Source: Leishmania infantum JPCM5
Taxonomy: Eukaryota > Euglenozoa > Kinetoplastea > Trypanosomatida > Trypanosomatidae
Assembly: GCF_000002875.2 (NCBI RefSeq)
Contig: NC_009400.2
Location: 151,121 to 215,120 of the forward strand
Length of the DNA stretch: 64,000 nucleotides
Direction: 5' to 3'
In this document: positions 1 through 10,740 of the stretch, one piece after another
Numbering within the stretch: the first letter of the stretch is position 1
Layout: each line of letters starts with the position of its first letter
Made by a program: the position numbers and the translations under genes
Notes under the pieces: model-generated
Database searches by the model: none
The model's input: only the letters and a program-made list of their open reading frames with translations
What the model was told of the DNA's origin: nothing

Positions 1-224
1 GTCGGGAGGAAGGGTGTAGGAGAGGGCGGCCTCCAGGTGCCATGTCCGTGCGTTCTGCGGCACACGCGCTTGGTTGTTGTTTCCTCAGTTCGTTTTTTTT
101 TCGCTTCGCTTTACTCGTGCCCCAGCCCCCAAACATGCTTGGGATGTGTGAAGATGTGTGCTAACGCAAGCCCAGCGCAGCGCGCACGCTGGCTGGCTTC
201 ACAGAGACACACATGGTGGCCCAA

Positions 225-2807
225 CTACTCCTCTGGCATGCGGTCTGCAGCGCCGCCGGTGCGCGCGAGCGAGGCAGCTCTGTTTAAGGTGTGCTGCACG
301 TAGGTTAGGGCACGCATCCTCGTGAAAGTCACCGGTTCACCTTGTACAGTGACACTGGCAGCACCCTTTCCGGCCGCCACCAGGCTCGCCGGTGCGTCCT
401 CAGGCACGTCGAGGAGAGGTCCGAACGAGACATGGATCCAAACGCGCCGTTGTAGCTGCACCAGCCCCACGAACACCTGCACCGGTGGTACGGTGCGTCC
501 GCCCCCCTCCACATCGATTGCAGATGATCCGCCGGCGTTGGGCGTGCGGTGGGAACCTGACTGATGCGCGGGCGCTGAGGCCACATGTTTGCCCTGCAAC
601 GTGGTCGGCGTGTCGTGGGCCTCCGCGAGAACCTCGGCCCAGGCGCGCGCGAGCCGCACAGTGGCCTCGTCCGCCGCCGTAAGCCACCGCAGGCACACAA
701 TGCCAAAGGCGGCGGCGTCTAACGAGGCGTCGAAGCGGCCGTCGCCGCGAACGGCCTGCAGCACAGCACGCACAAACTGCTGGTGTGCGCTAACACGCTC
801 CGCAAGCGCCAACGGCGCCGCTGGCACAGGCTGAAGATATGCGCGTGGTTTTGCGCACCACGACCGCATCGGCGCCAGCGCACCCGTCACGTGCTGCTCG
901 AATAGCCACGCCTCCATGTGCGACGGCGGCGACACATGCAGGACGTCGCTCTCCACCACACCGGGGGTGATCCACTGGTTGAAGGTGCACTGCCGTGCCT
1001 CCCCGAGGGCCTGGACGGACCAGGCAGCCTTGCGAATGTGCGCAAAGAAAAGTGCCGCGGAGCCCGCGGTGGCGAAGCGACTCGCCGGAGAGACGGGCAG
1101 CGCCGCGTACGGCACGGCAGTCGACAAGCCAGTCGGCACCAGGACGGAGTCGGCCAGCGAAGCCGCGGCATAGAATTGTGTAAGAATGGCGTCACGCTGC
1201 AGCCGCGCCGGCGGGGCGACGTTCTCAGCGGGGCCCGCGAGCAGAGCGGTACCGCCGTGGCTCGCATCAATGTGGAACCACACACCGAATCGCTGGCAGA
1301 ACTCACCCATGACGAGCAGCGGATCCACGGAGCCGCTGAGGCCAGAGCCAAATGTGCCAACAACCATGAGAGGGTACAAGCCCGCTGCAACGTCCTCCAC
1401 GAGGCGAGACTGCAGCTCGCGCACGTCCACCGCATAATTGTAGATGCTGCACGACACATCACCAGCCGCGGCGGTGCCTGTCGAGTGAGCTTCGGGCAGC
1501 GGCAAATCGCGCTTCATCGCAACTGTTTGAGTGACACGCACATATGCGATACCGAGCAGCTGCGCTGCCCGCACAAGCAGCGCGTCGCACTGATCACCGC
1601 AGTACAGCACGAGCCGGCTGCTGTGTTGCTTGGCAGACTCGCTGCTGGCAAAGGCGTTGTGCTGGTCAGTACCACGCGTCACCGCCTGCGTTCGGGCTGT
1701 GTGTAGCAGGACGGTGTAGGCCTCCAGCGTAGTCGAGTAAAGCGCTCCACCGCCGTCGGTGGCTGTGTTAGACGGCGTTGGCGCCCGTGTCGAGGCCTTG
1801 GCGAACACCTCCTTCGCAGTTGCAACGGCGGGCAGCGCCGTCAGAGCAGCTGCGCCACATGAGTTCAACGATGTCGGCGGACGTGGCGCGATATGGCCGC
1901 TGTTCGTGCGCATGGCGGTGGGCCATAGCATCAGTGCTGCGTGCGCTGGGCGGTGGCTGCCGCCATGGTCTGCTGAGTAGCCACGAGCGGTGTCACCGGT
2001 GAGCAAGGAGGTCCTCGGTGATGCTGACGGCCAGTGGAAGCGACTTGGGAGGCCGATGCAAGAGGCAACCGTGTTGGCTAAAGTCCTGTCGACTTCACTC
2101 AGCCTGCCCGATGTGGAGGTGGGCAGTTTTGTCCTCTCACGTGTCATCGCCGCACCTCCGGTGAGGGAATAATGCGCCTGCACGGGTTGAACTACAGGCG
2201 CTAATACCGCAGCGGCATCACGGCCAGTCACAGCAACGGTAGCCGCCATGCTCACTAGCCACGCATGCAGCCAGTTCAGAGAGACGCTTGTCGGCAGCGG
2301 TGAGGTAGTACTAACTGCCGAGAAGCTGGCACAGCCGCCTATGTCCGATGAGCAATCCACTCCCTCCGCCCAGTCACAGAACCGGCGCACGGCCGATTCT
2401 GCAGTTGCCGAGCAGACGGCCGCGGACGAAGTAATATGCGTGGCTGAGTCGGAGTCGGGCACCTTAGCAAAGGCGGTGTCAGCTTCCTTGCTCGCAGGGG
2501 ATGAGCTTGCGGCGGCCGTGATCAGGTGCCGTTTTGTGTGCGCGTCTGTGCGCTCGAAGCCGTGTTGCTGATGATTACTGATAGCGGCGGACTCTCTCCA
2601 TACGGCTGCCACGCTAGCAGAATGACCTTGTGGCGATGGTGCGGCCGACTCACACGTGCTTGCAGGACTTATCGTCGAGCGAGGGGCTGACAAGTCCGCC
2701 GCGTTTTGCAACGCCGTGGCGGCAGCCTCCAGCAGCAGAGCCAGCCGACGCGCTTCGCCGGCCAAGCGGCGGTACAGTCGCGCATTCGCGACCGGCACAC
2801 GTCCCAT
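225..2807 (-). CDS. PLP-dependent decarboxylase-fold protein, probable pseudoenzyme
   Basis: The reading frame encodes 860 residues from the ATG at 2807. The core resembles group II PLP decarboxylases (aromatic-amino-acid/tyrosine decarboxylase family). It shows DGGGALYSTTLEA near residue 350, matching the family's GGG...SEA segment; LVLYCGDQCDALLVRAAQ around 400-417, matching the YSSDQAHSS...ERA segment; and FHIDASHGG near 510, matching the LHVDAAYAG strand whose Asp binds the pyridine nitrogen. In family members ADSFNFNPHKW follows and its Lys forms the Schiff base. Here the aligned stretch is ADSVLVPTGL, with Leu561 at the Lys position. The His that stacks on PLP aligns with Asp408. The fold is therefore recognisable but two key cofactor residues are gone. 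The protein is far longer than the usual ~480 residues because of a low-complexity Ser/Thr/Ala-rich N-terminal extension of about 250 residues. Family membership is fairly secure; loss of catalysis is inference. Confidence 0.75.
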   Translation of the reverse strand: MGRVPVANARLYRRLAGEARRLALLLEAAATALQNAADLSAPRSTISPASTCESAAPSPQGHSASVAAVWRESAAISNHQQHGFERTDAHTKRHLITAAASSSPASKEADTAFAKVPDSDSATHITSSAAVCSATAESAVRRFCDWAEGVDCSSDIGGCASFSAVSTTSPLPTSVSLNWLHAWLVSMAATVAVTGRDAAAVLAPVVQPVQAHYSLTGGAAMTRERTKLPTSTSGRLSEVDRTLANTVASCIGLPSRFHWPSASPRTSLLTGDTARGYSADHGGSHRPAHAALMLWPTAMRTNSGHIAPRPPTSLNSCGAAALTALPAVATAKEVFAKASTRAPTPSNTATDGGGALYSTTLEAYTVLLHTARTQAVTRGTDQHNAFASSESAKQHSSRLVLYCGDQCDALLVRAAQLLGIAYVRVTQTVAMKRDLPLPEAHSTGTAAAGDVSCSIYNYAVDVRELQSRLVEDVAAGLYPLMVVGTFGSGLSGSVDPLLVMGEFCQRFGVWFHIDASHGGTALLAGPAENVAPPARLQRDAILTQFYAAASLADSVLVPTGLSTAVPYAALPVSPASRFATAGSAALFFAHIRKAAWSVQALGEARQCTFNQWITPGVVESDVLHVSPPSHMEAWLFEQHVTGALAPMRSWCAKPRAYLQPVPAAPLALAERVSAHQQFVRAVLQAVRGDGRFDASLDAAAFGIVCLRWLTAADEATVRLARAWAEVLAEAHDTPTTLQGKHVASAPAHQSGSHRTPNAGGSSAIDVEGGGRTVPPVQVFVGLVQLQRRVWIHVSFGPLLDVPEDAPASLVAAGKGAASVTVQGEPVTFTRMRALTYVQHTLNRAASLARTGGAADRMPEE

Positions 2808-4049
2808 ACCTAAGCGGGTTTGAAAAATGTGTGCGGTGTGTCTGGTGGACGCGCACGGGCTCTGCAGTGTTCGCGCATCGGCTCACACCCTCCATGCATG
2901 CGCGCATGGCATCCATCCGTGAGGCGGATGGAGCGTGTAAAGAGAGAGGGGCGTTGGGGGGAGGGGGGACAGACTCAGACGAGATGTGTCACAGCGAGCG
3001 GCTTGGAGGGCGGCTGCACGCCAGACCGACAAGGCGAAGACATGAGCACATAATGCGAAACGCCCTCGTGGGCGATCGAGCCGCAGAAACGAAGAAGGGG
3101 GTAGAAAAAGACATGCAGCACACACACATACACACGTGGCGCTGCTCAACGACCGCTGATGCGGCCTGTATTCGACCTCAGAAGGCGCGTGCGCACTGCG
3201 CCACGCTTCCTCTCGTTTTACGCTCCCGCTCTCTCGCGTGAGCGGCGCCAGCAAGCTGCTCGCTTGAGCAGGGAGATACAGAAAACGAAATGCTCACCGT
3301 GTAGGTGTTTCCTCGCGCGCGCACACACATACTCACCTCGCTCCGCTCATGCTTCAGCTGCGGCTGTTGCTAAGCTACCGTCACGGCAATTCTGCCCCAA
3401 TGTTGGGGTTGGGTTGCTCATTGCCGTTGTTCTGTCGATTTCCTTGCGATCATGTCGTCGCACTGGCTGGAGGGTGGCGAGAGAGAGCCATGAGTTATCT
3501 TCATCGTAGTCCATTATAGAAAAATGGGCACAGTGCTCAACACACCGGCGCGCACGCCCACAGAAGGCCACAGGACACCATCGCTGGCGTCGCCTCGGCG
3601 CTGCCGTTGCCTAGAGACAGACGCGAGAGCACAGCCGAGACAAAAATGTAAAGGAAGTGGTGTGGTGGAGAGGAGGGAGCATGCCTCTTGCGCCCACACA
3701 CACGCAAGCCCATGCAGTCGCACCCCGCGACGCAGCGAGAGAAAGAGACCAAAGGAAAGCGGCCCACCAGAGACGAGAAAGAGACAGGATACAGGGGAGT
3801 CCATAGCGCCGCCACCGTCGCCAGACTCCTCCGCCGATGCGTATGCGCCCTTTCCCCACTTCCATCATCACCCCCTCCTCCACACTCCTATGCCGCAAGG
3901 GTGCCTGAGCGTGCATCGCCCCCGTGCTGCCTCAAACGGCCACCGTCGGCGCTCCTAGTCAGTATGCGCCTCGGCATGCGGCCGCTCTCTTCTCCTGCCT
4001 GCACCACTTATCTCTCCTTACTGCGCCTTCAACCCGAGTCTGCATTCGC
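2808..4049. other. intergenic, no gene seen
   Basis: This stretch holds CT/GA-biased, low-complexity sequence with short open frames on both strands but no family motif. It should contain the 3'UTR of the 185-residue gene on its right, plus the splice acceptor and 5'UTR of the decarboxylase-like gene on its left. Confidence 0.5.
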
Positions 4050-4607
4050 CTACTCAGTGTCGCAGCCGCCGTGCTCGCCATCATCGCCATCGCTGCTGCT
4101 GCTGTCGGAGAGCTGGATTACGGTGTTCTGCCGTGGCTTGCCACGCGGGTGATTGACTTCTCCCTTCACCACTTTCACCCGCTCTTTTCGCGCTTTCTTG
4201 TCGTCCTCGCGTCTATCGTACGAGTCAAAGCCATCGCCGTGGTCGTGGCCGGTCTTGGCGTGCAGCTCCTCCAGCGAGGGCGGTGGCCAGTACTTGGACT
4301 TGGTCACAATCGTGAACATCGCATCATTCGCGATAGGGTCGAAGCCGGAGGAAGAAGGTGGCGAGGCGGCGGCAGAGGCAGCGCTGGCCGACTTGCTCGA
4401 TGCGGCGGCGGTGCCACCACTAGACCCACACGCCAGCTCCTGGTACATGGAGTGCACATCCGCCTTCTGCGCCGGCACCTCGCTTGTGCGTGGGAGGCGA
4501 ACAGTGGAGAACTGCCGCGACTCGAGCGCCTTGTTAGTGACGCGCACCCGCTGCAGCTTCCTCTTCTTGCCATTCTTCCGCTGATTTTGTGCGTGCTTCG
4601 GTGCCAT
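4050..4607 (-). CDS. small basic hypothetical protein
   Basis: The gene encodes 185 residues from the ATG at 4607. I do not recognise a family. The N-terminus is strongly basic (APKHAQNQRKNGKKRKLQRV), like a nuclear or nucleolar localisation segment. An Ala/Ser linker (about 63-87) follows, then a conserved-looking patch FDPIANDAMFTIV and KSKYWPPPSLEELHAKTGHD. Next is a charged Asp/Lys/Arg stretch and an acidic Ser/Asp/Gly tail. The order basic, then ordered patch, then acidic tail suits a ribosome-biogenesis or RNA-associated protein, but that is only inference. The GC3-rich coding style and minus-strand placement match the neighbours, which supports a real gene. Confidence 0.7.
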   Translation of the reverse strand: MAPKHAQNQRKNGKKRKLQRVRVTNKALESRQFSTVRLPRTSEVPAQKADVHSMYQELACGSSGGTAAASSKSASAASAAASPPSSSGFDPIANDAMFTIVTKSKYWPPPSLEELHAKTGHDHGDGFDSYDRREDDKKARKERVKVVKGEVNHPRGKPRQNTVIQLSDSSSSDGDDGEHGGCDTE

Positions 4608-6622
4608 TCTTTAGGCTGCACTGTGGACGTGCGTCGGTATGTACTGCGAGTGACGCAGAGCTGTGGTTGTCTCCTCGGTTGACTGAAGCGGGAGGCGCTC
4701 ACGTGGAATGGGTGCGCTTCGCCCGTGACACCTTCTAAGCGTTGGGCTACGAAAGGGTAGGAGGCGCATGTGTGCGTGCGCAGACACCGATACAAGCAAG
4801 CGCATGCACATCGGGAGGGGAGGGTTAGGATGAAGCAGGCGGTTCAGATGGCAGCGGCAGCAGTGGGCAATAGAACAGAGTTGGACATCCGCAGAGAATC
4901 TCAAGTATAAAAATGCATTCGTGGGTCGCCACAGACATGTGCAAGAAGCCGGCATGCATGTGTGCGTGGTGGGGGGGGGGGGCAGGCGCGCTCGCCATCG
5001 CATCGTTTTTCCTTTCATCCACGCAAGACGGAGAGCCAAGAGTGGCGTGCACTCGCCTTCGAAGTCAGCTCCTGCTCCGTACACACAGCGACAGCAGCAC
5101 CGCAACGGCAGAGGCGCTCAAGCGACTACGCAAGACCGGAGAGCCTGCCTTTTCCCAGCAGCCCACAAGCGATCTGCCGGGCATCGTGTGCTGCCAGCTG
5201 GAATAGACATGTCAGCCCTGGCCTCGCTTCCGCTTCGCGAATAAGTTAGCGAGATGAACTTTTTGTGTTGGGATTTGTCACGCGTACGTGCCGCGGTGTC
5301 GACACCAACACCATCGCACGAGACAAAACGGAGAGGCAGGCAAAGTAGAGAGACGAATACGTCCGCAGACGCACACACACGCACCTCCGGCCCCTCCTGC
5401 CACGGGCGCCCGTCGTCTGGTGCGAAGCAGCCGTAGACGCACACGGTACAGCAGTGCGCCGACTCGGTCGTCGGGGAGCACGGCCCCCCGCCCCAAGCTC
5501 TACCCACCAACAGCCGCTTCGCATGTCGGCCCGACGCCACGCAGGCCAGGACCTGACCGCCGACATCTGTAGCGATACGTCGCTCTGACCTCGCCACGTC
5601 GCAGGTGCCTGAGCCTGTCACCGCCGGAGGTGGTGCGGCGTTCGGCAGGGATGGGGGTGAGGGCTGCTGCTGGGTCTCCCCATACGGAGCGAGGCACCGT
5701 GCACTGGACACCACGCCAAGCGGTGTCTCTCCAGTCACCAGGGGAGGCCCCAAACCGGCAGTGCATGTGTATACGGATGTGGGTGCACATGCGCCCGCAT
5801 CCCGCTCCTCTCTTGAGCACCCAATAAAACGCTTTCCCGCACCCTCTTCTTTCCTTGCGCAGCAGAGATCCATTCTCTTGGCACTCACTCCGGATGCCTT
5901 CGAACGCCAACGTGCTGAGCGGAGGGACTGGCGCGGGGGCGGTGGCACTACCGCGGCTCAGAGACCATCGACCTGCACACAAACGCAGACGCCCACACAA
6001 CAACGCGGCCAGCGAGAGCGAGCTGCGGATGCACACAGCACAAAAATGACGCCGCTGCACCTTTTTTTTCTGTCCTTTGCTTGGCTCTCACTCTTCGCCT
6101 CCACGCGTCGCTCTTGCATTCGACAACCGCCTGCACGTGCTCCTCAGCACCCCCGACGAGGCCCACAGCAGCAACACCTGCCCCCAAACCAATTTCCGAA
6201 CTCGTCCGGCCCTCTTCGCTCTTCATTCGCAGTTGCAGCTCATCATGCGCCCGCATCCTCCTGCGCGGTTTCTCATCATCATCTGCTCATGCCTCCACCG
6301 ACGACATGAAGTCCGCCTCGCAGCGTTCTTCAACATCCGCTGATACTGCGGCCGACGGATAGAATTCGGCAACACTGGGAAAAAACCGCACGCTAGCGCT
6401 GCGTACCCCTGTGCACGCTGTTAGTAATGCGTGGAATCACTCAGCGATGTCCACCAGAAGAGGTAATGTCTCAGTCTTTCCAGAGAGAGGTTGCCGTATA
6501 AGCAGCGAGACGGTCTTCCGTGAGCCGCCGTCCTTCCGGATTTGCCTACGTGCGCGTGCGCGCGTCTCTGGGGGACCGTTGCGCCGGCGCCCCTCAGCAG
6601 CGCCTCACGCCGCCGCACGCCT
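4608..6622. other. intergenic with one SIDER-like repeat
   Basis: No coding region is recognisable. The stretch contains a G homopolymer near 4968-4982, a SIDER-like repeat at about 5370-5662, and the left edge (6508) of the 4.4-kb duplicated block. On the transcribed strand it lies between the stop of the fucokinase/pyrophosphorylase gene and the start of the 185-residue gene, so most of it should be 3'UTR. Confidence 0.5.
5370..5662 (+). repeat. SIDER-like interspersed repeat, copy A (partial)
   Basis: It shares with copies C, D and E the block running from CACCTCCGGCCCCTCCTGCC to the Ala/Gly-coding-like stretch ending in GGTGCGGCGTTCGGCAGG. After about 5662 the sequence departs from the other copies. 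It also lacks the terminal GGCGAGGCCAAACACC segment at its left end. Several point differences, such as ATGTCGGCCCG instead of ATGCCGCCGCG, show it is the oldest-looking copy. Naming it SIDER rests on length, dispersion and intergenic position in Leishmania, not on a database match. Confidence 0.6.
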
Positions 6623-9600
6623 CTAAGACCGACTGATCTGGAGGCCAGACGCCGACACGCTCATCTCCACGAAGCGGGCATTGCCGTTCGGCGGGTTCGC
6701 CGTCAGCAGCTCGCGGATCCGGCGAGCGCACGCCTCGTCCTTCGCGCACATGTACATGTAGCCGCCACCGCCAGCGCCGGGCAGCGTCAGACCCCACACG
6801 TACGGCTCCACAACGTCCACGATCGACTGCACGGCAGGGTTGCACACGCCGTCGTCCAGCCGCTTCTTCTGCTCCCACGTCCGGTGCACAAGCCGCGCGT
6901 AGCCCTTGTAGTTGCCCGCCGTGATCGCGTCGTACATCGCGGCAGTGGTGGGCCCACCCATCTCACGCAGCAGCTGCAGTGTCGCGCCATTGTTCAGAAA
7001 GACATCGCGCACAATCTCGCCGAGAATGCTCTTTGCCATGCGAGTGATGCCCGTGTAGTACAGCAGGTGGCACGCGGCGAACCTCGGGTCCGTGTACACG
7101 CTGTCCGGCATCCAGCGCACCGTCGGCAGGCACGGCAGCCCAGGCACGCACTGCACAAGCTTCAGGCCCTCGAACAGGCCGCCGTACTGATCCTGCCACC
7201 CGCCACCAGCAGTCAGCATCTGCTCAATCAGCAGCACGCGGCGGCACACATCGTGGTTGTCCCACGGCAGCTTGCAGAACTCCGCCAGCGACCGCAGCAC
7301 GGTGCCGGCAACGATGGAGCTCGTGCCCAGCCCGGACCCCGTCGGGATCGCCACAAACAGCGAGATCTCCAGCCCGTGGCCGCCAAACCGCGCAGCCAGC
7401 TGCTCCCGCAGCGTCGCGTACTCCGTCGCGCAGAACTCGGGCAAGAACCCGCACAGCGCAAGCGCAGCCTTCGGGATCGAGAACGGGTTCTGCATCGTCG
7501 CGTACGTGCGGATCTCGTCGAAGCTCGAGACGCTCAGCTGCTCGCCGGAGTCGATCGAGTGCATGACGATGATCGGGTCTTCGCGCACACGCACGTACAC
7601 CTGCACCGGCGGCTGCCCGTTCAGCTCCACGGCAACGTTGATCACGCTGCCGCCGCTCAGGATCGCGTATGGCGGCGTATCCGTCCATGCCCCCGCCACG
7701 TCGATGCGGATGGGGCAGCGGCCCCAGACGATTTGGTCAAGGTGCACGCCCATCTCCGGGTCGTGGCGCTCGTCGGGAAAGGAGTCCATGATGGCCGCGC
7801 GTAGCTCCGCGAGCGCGGCGGCATCGTGCAGAGCCACCAGCGAGCGGGCCTCCTCCGCGCTCGGCGCACGCAGCAGCGCGAGGCGCCGCGCCTTCTCCGC
7901 CGCAGACACCGGCGGCTCCGCGGCATCCATCGCCTCCAGCGCGAGCTCCATCAGGCGGCTCGCAAACGAGTGGTAGTGCGCCGCCACGATGCGGCCAGGC
8001 GCAGTGCACAGCGGCGCACCCCTACCGCCACCGCTCGGGCTGCCCTCGTCCGAGAACATCTGCGCCCAGCTCCCCGCACTCGCAGCCGCGCCTTTCGCAA
8101 GCGGCTCCGCCGGGGCCGCCTGGCGCGACAGCGCCACCGCGTTCCCAGCTGCGTCCACGCCGCCCCACCACTCCGTCGGCCCGCTGCGCCGCGGCAGCGG
8201 CACGCCCAGCTCCACGACGCGCTGGGCCACGCGGTTCAGGTCCAGCAGGAAGAACTGCTGTTGCAGCAGCGCAATCATCGGGCCAGACAGCACCAGCGAC
8301 CGCGCACACAGCACCGCGGGGTCAGACGCCACAAGCGCAAGCATCAGCGTCAGCATGCGCCGCTCGTAGTACTCGCTGTTGCGCAGCATCGCAGGCACGT
8401 CCGTCAGCCGCAGCAGGTCCATCGCAGACACGCGCGGCTGCGTCCGCCACACAGCCTGCCCAGCGGCAAGCCGCGCAGCGTCCGCGCCAGCGCAGCCGCC
8501 GGTCGCAGCCTCCAGCGGCAGCGTCGCAACGTACAGGAAGTCGCCGAGCTGCTGCTCCGTCGCGCACACCGGGAACAGCGCAGCCTCGTAGATGTCCAGC
8601 GGCTGCGCAGCACCACCGTCCGCAGCACGCGCAGCAGGGTACAGCTCCGCTACGCTGAACCCGCGGCTCGACAGCCAGTCGTGCAGGCGCACACCCATGT
8701 ACATCGTCGAGCCGCTGCGCACGTCGCCGCGGAACGCGTCGTCCATGTGGTACGGCCGCGCAGCGTGCGGCGCGGCACCGCCCCCGCAGCCGCCAAGCGC
8801 AGCGGGCAGCACAGGCACGACGCTCACGCACGCGCCGGGCGGCAGCGCGAGCGCCCAGTCGTTGCGCGGGATCCCCGTCAGGATGTGCTGGTCCCGCAGC
8901 ACCCACCGCGCGCCCACCCAGCTGCTCTCCACCCACAGATGCCGCACAGGCGACAGCGGCGCACCGGCCGGCGCATCCGCAGCAGCGGCCGCAGCGGACC
9001 CGTCCAGCGGCGCAAGCACCACGGAGTTCTGCACAATCACAGACGACGGCGTCGCAAGCAGCGGCATCGCGTCACCAGCAGCAAAGTCCAGCTCCTCCGT
9101 CGCGCCGCCCGCAGGCGCAAGCACGCCGTCGAACGGCGCGCCCCACGACCACGGCGGCGTCAGCGACTCGCGCCCCTGCAGCGTCGCCGCCGCCGAGATC
9201 AGCTGCCGGTTCGTCCCGTAATGCAGGAACTCGGCGTCGCGCAGCTCCACAACGCTCGCCTTCAGCCCCGCGATCTCCGGGTCCGCGCTCGGCGCGTGGT
9301 TGCCCAGCGCAGAAGCGAACTCCGAGTACAGGTCGTACGCGGTGCGCACCGCCGTGCAGCGGTGCCCGTCGTGCCCGCCGCCGGTCGCGTCCTCCGCGTC
9401 CAGCGCACCGCCCAGACACTTGCGAGCCAGCACCTCCACCGCGCGGTCGCTCAGCATCCACATGCCCACGTCCAGAAGAACCGAGTGCCTGCCCTCCGCC
9501 ACGCGCCGGCGGACCTCGTCCAGCGACGGCTTCTGCAGCATGTAGTCCAGGTCGAGTGGCCTCTCGCGTGCCATGAAGAGCACGCCGTGGTTCTGCAAGA

Positions 9601-10183
9601 GGTCCGCGTCTGCGCGAATGCCGAAGCACAGCACGTCACTGTCCGCGAACGGCGCAAGCGACGGCAGCGCGCCCCTCGCATCCACGCACACGTCACCGCA
9701 CGCAATCAGCGTGCGCAGGCGGGCCGGCGCCGTCGTCACTATCCCCCGGTACATCGGCACCTGCGTCGAGAGCAGCGTGCGAGACAGCTGGCTGCCACGG
9801 TGCCACCGGCACGGCGGCAGCGGCAGCAGCGCCTTGCCCATCGCCGCGTACGCCGGCAGGCGGCGGCTCAGGCCGCCAGCGTGCACAATCACGCGGCCAT
9901 CGTTGTCCGCCAGCCGCAGCCACGACAGAAACGACCTCTTCGCGGACGCAGGTGCGTGGCGCTGCTCGTCCACGTAGCACGCGTGCAGCAGGTGCACCGT
10001 GCCACCGCCGGAGCCCAGCGGCCTGTCCTCCGGGTCGCACCCGCAGAACAGCCCAGGCACCGCCACGTCGCCCTTCGCACCGCGCTCCCCCAAAGGGAGC
10101 GCAGCCGCGTCCGCCAGCAGCTTCCCCGCTCCCTTGAACTCCGCCAGGCTGCGGGGGAGGCTGAAGAGAAAGCTCACGTTCAT
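6623..10183 (-). CDS. FKP40: bifunctional L-fucokinase / GDP-fucose pyrophosphorylase (copy 1)
   Basis: The protein has 1,186 residues when started at the ATG at 10183, the length I recall for the L. major enzymes; the frame stays open 63 codons further upstream without need. The N-terminal half is a sugar-1-phosphate guanylyltransferase with the LGSGGGTVH loop near residue 59. The C-terminal part is a GHMP kinase: RIDVAGAWTDTPP near 828, the ATP loop PTGSGLGTSS near 950 and LPGAGGGGYMYM near 1138. The enzyme phosphorylates L-fucose and then makes GDP-fucose. The AFKP80 paralogue in L. major also handles D-arabinopyranose, a cap sugar of lipophosphoglycan. This copy has Glu693 and Ser739, while the second copy has Ala at both; both sites lie in the linker between domains. 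The symbol is assigned by position (the left gene of the pair), so FKP40 versus AFKP80 is uncertain. Confidence 0.9.
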   Translation of the reverse strand: MNVSFLFSLPRSLAEFKGAGKLLADAAALPLGERGAKGDVAVPGLFCGCDPEDRPLGSGGGTVHLLHACYVDEQRHAPASAKRSFLSWLRLADNDGRVIVHAGGLSRRLPAYAAMGKALLPLPPCRWHRGSQLSRTLLSTQVPMYRGIVTTAPARLRTLIACGDVCVDARGALPSLAPFADSDVLCFGIRADADLLQNHGVLFMARERPLDLDYMLQKPSLDEVRRRVAEGRHSVLLDVGMWMLSDRAVEVLARKCLGGALDAEDATGGGHDGHRCTAVRTAYDLYSEFASALGNHAPSADPEIAGLKASVVELRDAEFLHYGTNRQLISAAATLQGRESLTPPWSWGAPFDGVLAPAGGATEELDFAAGDAMPLLATPSSVIVQNSVVLAPLDGSAAAAAADAPAGAPLSPVRHLWVESSWVGARWVLRDQHILTGIPRNDWALALPPGACVSVVPVLPAALGGCGGGAAPHAARPYHMDDAFRGDVRSGSTMYMGVRLHDWLSSRGFSVAELYPAARAADGGAAQPLDIYEAALFPVCATEQQLGDFLYVATLPLEAATGGCAGADAARLAAGQAVWRTQPRVSAMDLLRLTDVPAMLRNSEYYERRMLTLMLALVASDPAVLCARSLVLSGPMIALLQQQFFLLDLNRVAQRVVELGVPLPRRSGPTEWWGGVDAAGNAVALSRQAAPAEPLAKGAAASAGSWAQMFSDEGSPSGGGRGAPLCTAPGRIVAAHYHSFASRLMELALEAMDAAEPPVSAAEKARRLALLRAPSAEEARSLVALHDAAALAELRAAIMDSFPDERHDPEMGVHLDQIVWGRCPIRIDVAGAWTDTPPYAILSGGSVINVAVELNGQPPVQVYVRVREDPIIVMHSIDSGEQLSVSSFDEIRTYATMQNPFSIPKAALALCGFLPEFCATEYATLREQLAARFGGHGLEISLFVAIPTGSGLGTSSIVAGTVLRSLAEFCKLPWDNHDVCRRVLLIEQMLTAGGGWQDQYGGLFEGLKLVQCVPGLPCLPTVRWMPDSVYTDPRFAACHLLYYTGITRMAKSILGEIVRDVFLNNGATLQLLREMGGPTTAAMYDAITAGNYKGYARLVHRTWEQKKRLDDGVCNPAVQSIVDVVEPYVWGLTLPGAGGGGYMYMCAKDEACARRIRELLTANPPNGNARFVEMSVSASGLQISRS

Positions 10184-10661
10184 CGTGGCACACGGCTCTG
10201 TGGCTGTGTGTGACCGTGTCTGCGAGGGAGAGGCGAGGGCGAACTCGGAGCTCAGAAAAGAAGACGGAAGCCCGCGGAGGCACTGAAAGGCCAACGCGGT
10301 GCAGGGCAAATGGCGTGGCCGCGACCAGGAGACACGGGGGAGAGGACAGACGCGGAACGCGGGCACACGCACTCACCACCGCCACGGTGCGGTCGACGAG
10401 TCAGCGGGCAGCAAGGCACAAGGCGGGGGAGGGGTGCCGGCGAGGACGGAGAACGTTGCGATAAGGATGCAAGCGAGGCGCAGGAGGGGGGGAGTGGAGA
10501 GGCCGAAAGGGAGAGCGGAAGACGGCAAAGGCGGTAACGAAGTAAGCCGAGCAGCACCAGCAACGCAAGAATGGGCGAAGTGTGAGCGCGGCGCGGTGCA
10601 GCGTCCTCGAAAGGTGCCCGAAGGGGTGCGGGAAACACCGAAATACAAGCAAAGCAGAGGC

Positions 10662-10712
10662 GCGCCGACCACGTCGCGGCCAGCCAAGGGAAGGTAGCGC
10701 ACGTCCAAAGGC
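10662..10712. repeat. 51-bp direct repeat, unit 1
   Basis: The 51 bases from GCGCCGACCACGTCGCGG to CGTCCAAAGGC recur exactly at 10887-10937. The two units frame a 174-bp piece that contains the truncated SIDER-like fragment. One unit is also present in the second 4.4-kb copy at 24855-24905. Confidence 0.9.
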
Positions 10713-10740
10713 ATTTTTCGTCGGCTTATGTGTTCTGTGC

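Noticed and set aside
6542..7804. 420-codon plus-strand frame, repeated at 20735-21997
   Set aside because: It is the same antisense artefact over the kinase domain, without homology.
7826..10213. 795-codon open frame on the plus strand, repeated at 22019-24406
   Set aside because: It is the antisense of the fucokinase/pyrophosphorylase genes. Its Arg/His/Gln/Ala-rich translation is what GC3-rich coding DNA gives on the other strand, and it has no motif.
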